Part shown: piece by piece, positions 53,212-54,935 of the stretch | Numbering within the stretch: the stretch's first letter is position 1 | Layout of the letters: each line of letters begins with the position of its first letter | NCBI GenBank assembly: GCA_002102225.1 | Contig: LQPB01000027.1 | Span: forward strand, 1 to 54,935 | DNA length: 54,935 nt | Reading direction: 5' to 3' | DNA from: Mycobacterium interjectum | GTDB lineage: Bacteria; Actinomycetota; Actinomycetes; Mycobacteriales; Mycobacteriaceae | The notes under the pieces: model-generated | What the model saw: only the letters and a program-made list of their open reading frames with translations | Told to the model about the DNA's origin: nothing | Databases searched by the model: none | Translations under genes and position numbers: made by a program

Positions 53212-53442
53212 CTACGAAGTTGTGTCCGAGGGGGACTTGGCCACCTGCGACACGGGTTGTGACGTTCCAGCTGAGTGTGACCTGATTGTGGCGTGGGCCT
53301 GCGGGGAGATGTAATCAGCGTAGTTCGCGACCACCAGAGGGGGCGCGAATACACTGCCCGCGCTGTCGATCTGGCGGTTGTGTTCGGTGAACACCGGTGG
53401 CTGGGGGTAGTTGCCAAATCGGCTCTCTGCGGCGGTGCGTAG
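53212..53442 (-). other. In-frame open extension beyond the stop of the 464-residue gene
   Basis: The frame of the upstream 464-residue gene continues past its TAA (53443-53445) for 76 codons, from LRTAAESRFGNYPQPP to a TAG at 53212-53214. The sequence looks protein-like (VFAPPLVVANYADYISPQ). A separate small gene could start at GTG 53394 (60 residues). Alternatives are stop-codon readthrough, a nonsense mutation that shortened a longer protein, or chance. No ribosome-binding site is clear before 53394. Confidence 0.35.
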
Positions 53443-54837
53443 TTAGCTCTTGAAAACGGGGACACCCTTGAGGTTCAAGGCGACCTTTTCGGGGTCGAGT
53501 TCGAAGGAGGAGACGCAGTTCTGGGGGTCCTGGGGGTCCAACTCGCTGATCCATTTGCGAGGTTTGGTCTGTCCGAGCCGCGAGATCAGATCACGTGTTA
53601 TCGGCAGGCGCGGCACGGCGAAGCCGGCAACGCCGATTCCAATCCCGATTGCCGCGCCCGCGGCGGCACCGGGCAGGAGTCCCACTGCGCCGCCTATCGT
53701 GGCACCGGTCCCTACCGCGGTGAAGAAGAGATCGACCCCGGTCTTCAGCTTCTTGTCCCGGCCGAAGATTGCCGCCAGGGACTCTGAGTAGGCACGCGCG
53801 CTGGCCTGCATCTGCTTCTGGGTGATTCCCTGGCCGGTGTAGTACGCCTCCAAATCATCCCGAAACTTCTTCTTGGCTGCCGCCGCGCCGCCTACCCTCC
53901 GGCTTGCGACCTGGGCTAGGAGCTCCCAATTCCGGCGTATGCCCTTGCCGGCTATTGAAACGTTGGGCACAAACACCCGAACACCCGGCCTGGCTCGCGG
54001 GCCTGCTTCGCCGACCGGCTGGTTGAGATCATCTAGGAACGCGCTGGCCCGCGCCTGCACACTCATCGGATTGTTCTTGTCGGTGAGGTTACAGCCCCAC
54101 GTGTACTGGTAGGCCTCGTTGGCGCCCGCCATCAGGATGGTCTTGTTCTCAACCGAGAGTTGGTCGCTTGCGTGAAGGCTGTTGGCGATGTTCTCCCAGG
54201 CGGTTCGCGACGTGACCTTATCGCCGAGGTCGTCACGGAAGCGCTGTAACTGTTCATCCTTGGGAGTTGCCGCTATGAGCGACTCAAGGACGCGACCCGA
54301 GAGCTTGCCGTAGAGGTAGTCAGTTTTATGAGCCGGCCAAGCGCGTGACCAGTTCACATCGCTCGAGTTCAGTTCGGCAGACCACGCCGCGAGCGCGGGT
54401 TCCAACTCCTGCTTGTAAAGGGGGCTCTTTAAGAGGTCTATCGCCGACGTGATTCCGGCTTTTGCCATGTGCGTGCAAAGCCCCGGCAGATCACCCCCAT
54501 TGCGGGACACGATCATGATGAACTCGCTCTGGAACAGGCTCCGAAACGGGCTGTCTTGTGGACGGATGATGGCCTGTTGTACGGCTGGGTTCATAAGGAT
54601 GTACCCATCATTGATGATCAGTCGGTCGCCTGCGAGCACCGCGCGAATTAGATGATCGTTGAGCTCGTCGAGCTTCTGAATCGGCTGTCCGTCATGGACT
54701 CGGGCGGCGAAGTCATCGAGCACGCCGCAATACGCATACCGTGCGTTCACCACGGCTGCAGTGTAATCAGGAGCAGCTACTTCTACTGCGCAAACCGGGG
54801 TCTCAGGTGCGACGGGACAAACGCGGGCGGGCGCCAT
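53443..54837 (-). CDS. Unrecognised protein with glycine-zipper membrane segment
   Basis: The 464-residue protein has no family I recognise. The first 360 residues look soluble and mostly helical, with scattered cysteines (C8, C16, C37). Residues about 367-410 are a Gly/Ala-rich hydrophobic stretch (TIGGAVGLLPGAAAGAAIGI and onward), a glycine zipper that may form a membrane hairpin or pore. A charged tail of about 55 residues follows. G+C is clearly lower than in the flanking genes, which suggests transfer. A toxin or phage-defence effector is possible but unproven. ATG 54837 has no clear ribosome-binding site. Confidence 0.75.
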   Translation of the reverse strand: MAPARVCPVAPETPVCAVEVAAPDYTAAVVNARYAYCGVLDDFAARVHDGQPIQKLDELNDHLIRAVLAGDRLIINDGYILMNPAVQQAIIRPQDSPFRSLFQSEFIMIVSRNGGDLPGLCTHMAKAGITSAIDLLKSPLYKQELEPALAAWSAELNSSDVNWSRAWPAHKTDYLYGKLSGRVLESLIAATPKDEQLQRFRDDLGDKVTSRTAWENIANSLHASDQLSVENKTILMAGANEAYQYTWGCNLTDKNNPMSVQARASAFLDDLNQPVGEAGPRARPGVRVFVPNVSIAGKGIRRNWELLAQVASRRVGGAAAAKKKFRDDLEAYYTGQGITQKQMQASARAYSESLAAIFGRDKKLKTGVDLFFTAVGTGATIGGAVGLLPGAAAGAAIGIGIGVAGFAVPRLPITRDLISRLGQTKPRKWISELDPQDPQNCVSSFELDPEKVALNLKGVPVFKS

Positions 54838-54935
54838 GAAACTCGTTGCACAAGTAGCTGTCGCCTGCCAGGGTGATGGGACCTCTGGTTTGCCATGAGC
54901 ATGGGACCGGGTTGTTCCGGTTGTAGGCCGTGTGT

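Overview
The window is chromosomal DNA from a slow-growing Mycobacterium. G+C is high throughout, GTG and TTG starts are common, and the gene order follows the M. tuberculosis H37Rv stretch Rv2198c to Rv2143 almost gene for gene. Protein details and the lack of PE/PPE and IS6110 genes suggest an M. avium-complex-like species. That species call is inference from memory, without a database search.

Region 1 (1-15 kb) opens with the end of mmpS3 and a membrane protein. The respiratory operon ctaE-qcrC-qcrA-qcrB (minus strand) follows, then trpD, a DnaQ/GIY-YIG nuclease, a small cysteine-rich protein, an NlpC/P60 cell-wall hydrolase, an HExxH metallopeptidase, the mannosyltransferase pimB', the acyl-CoA synthetase fadD15 and two SRPBCC proteins. 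Region 2 (15-29 kb) holds an ArsA/GET3-like ATPase, a PlsC acyltransferase, two GT-C mannosyltransferases of lipomannan/lipoarabinomannan synthesis (Rv2181-type and mptA), RNase AS, aroG, pknL with its substrate gene Rv2175c, idsA2, the Rv2172c reductase-like gene, lppM and an acetyltransferase. Much of it concerns the cell envelope.

Region 3 (29.8-51.7 kb) is the division and cell wall (dcw) cluster, all on the plus strand: mraZ, rsmH, FtsL-like, pbpB, murE, murF, mraY, murD, ftsW, murG, murC, ftsQ, ftsZ, pgeF-like, yggS-like, sepF, yggT-like, wag31 and Rv2144c-like. Most junctions between rsmH and ftsQ are 4-bp ATGA or GTGA overlaps, which points to translational coupling. A period-10 TGGGG array in front of mraZ looks like its own operator. 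One small lipoprotein gene interrupts the cluster on the other strand, where M. tuberculosis carries PE_PGRS38 and neighbours.

Region 4 (51.7-54.9 kb) leaves the conserved order. A phosphoribosyltransferase diverges from a PadR regulator whose promoter spacer is a perfect 19-bp palindrome. A small membrane protein follows, then an unrecognised, lower-GC 464-residue protein with a glycine-zipper membrane segment. After its stop codon the same frame stays open for about 76 more codons. This edge is the best place to look for something undescribed.

Other points of interest are genes whose conserved N-termini lie upstream of any ATG/GTG/TTG, a low-GC insert inside murD, AT-rich palindromic leaders before wag31 and the NlpC/P60 gene, and one textbook intrinsic terminator.
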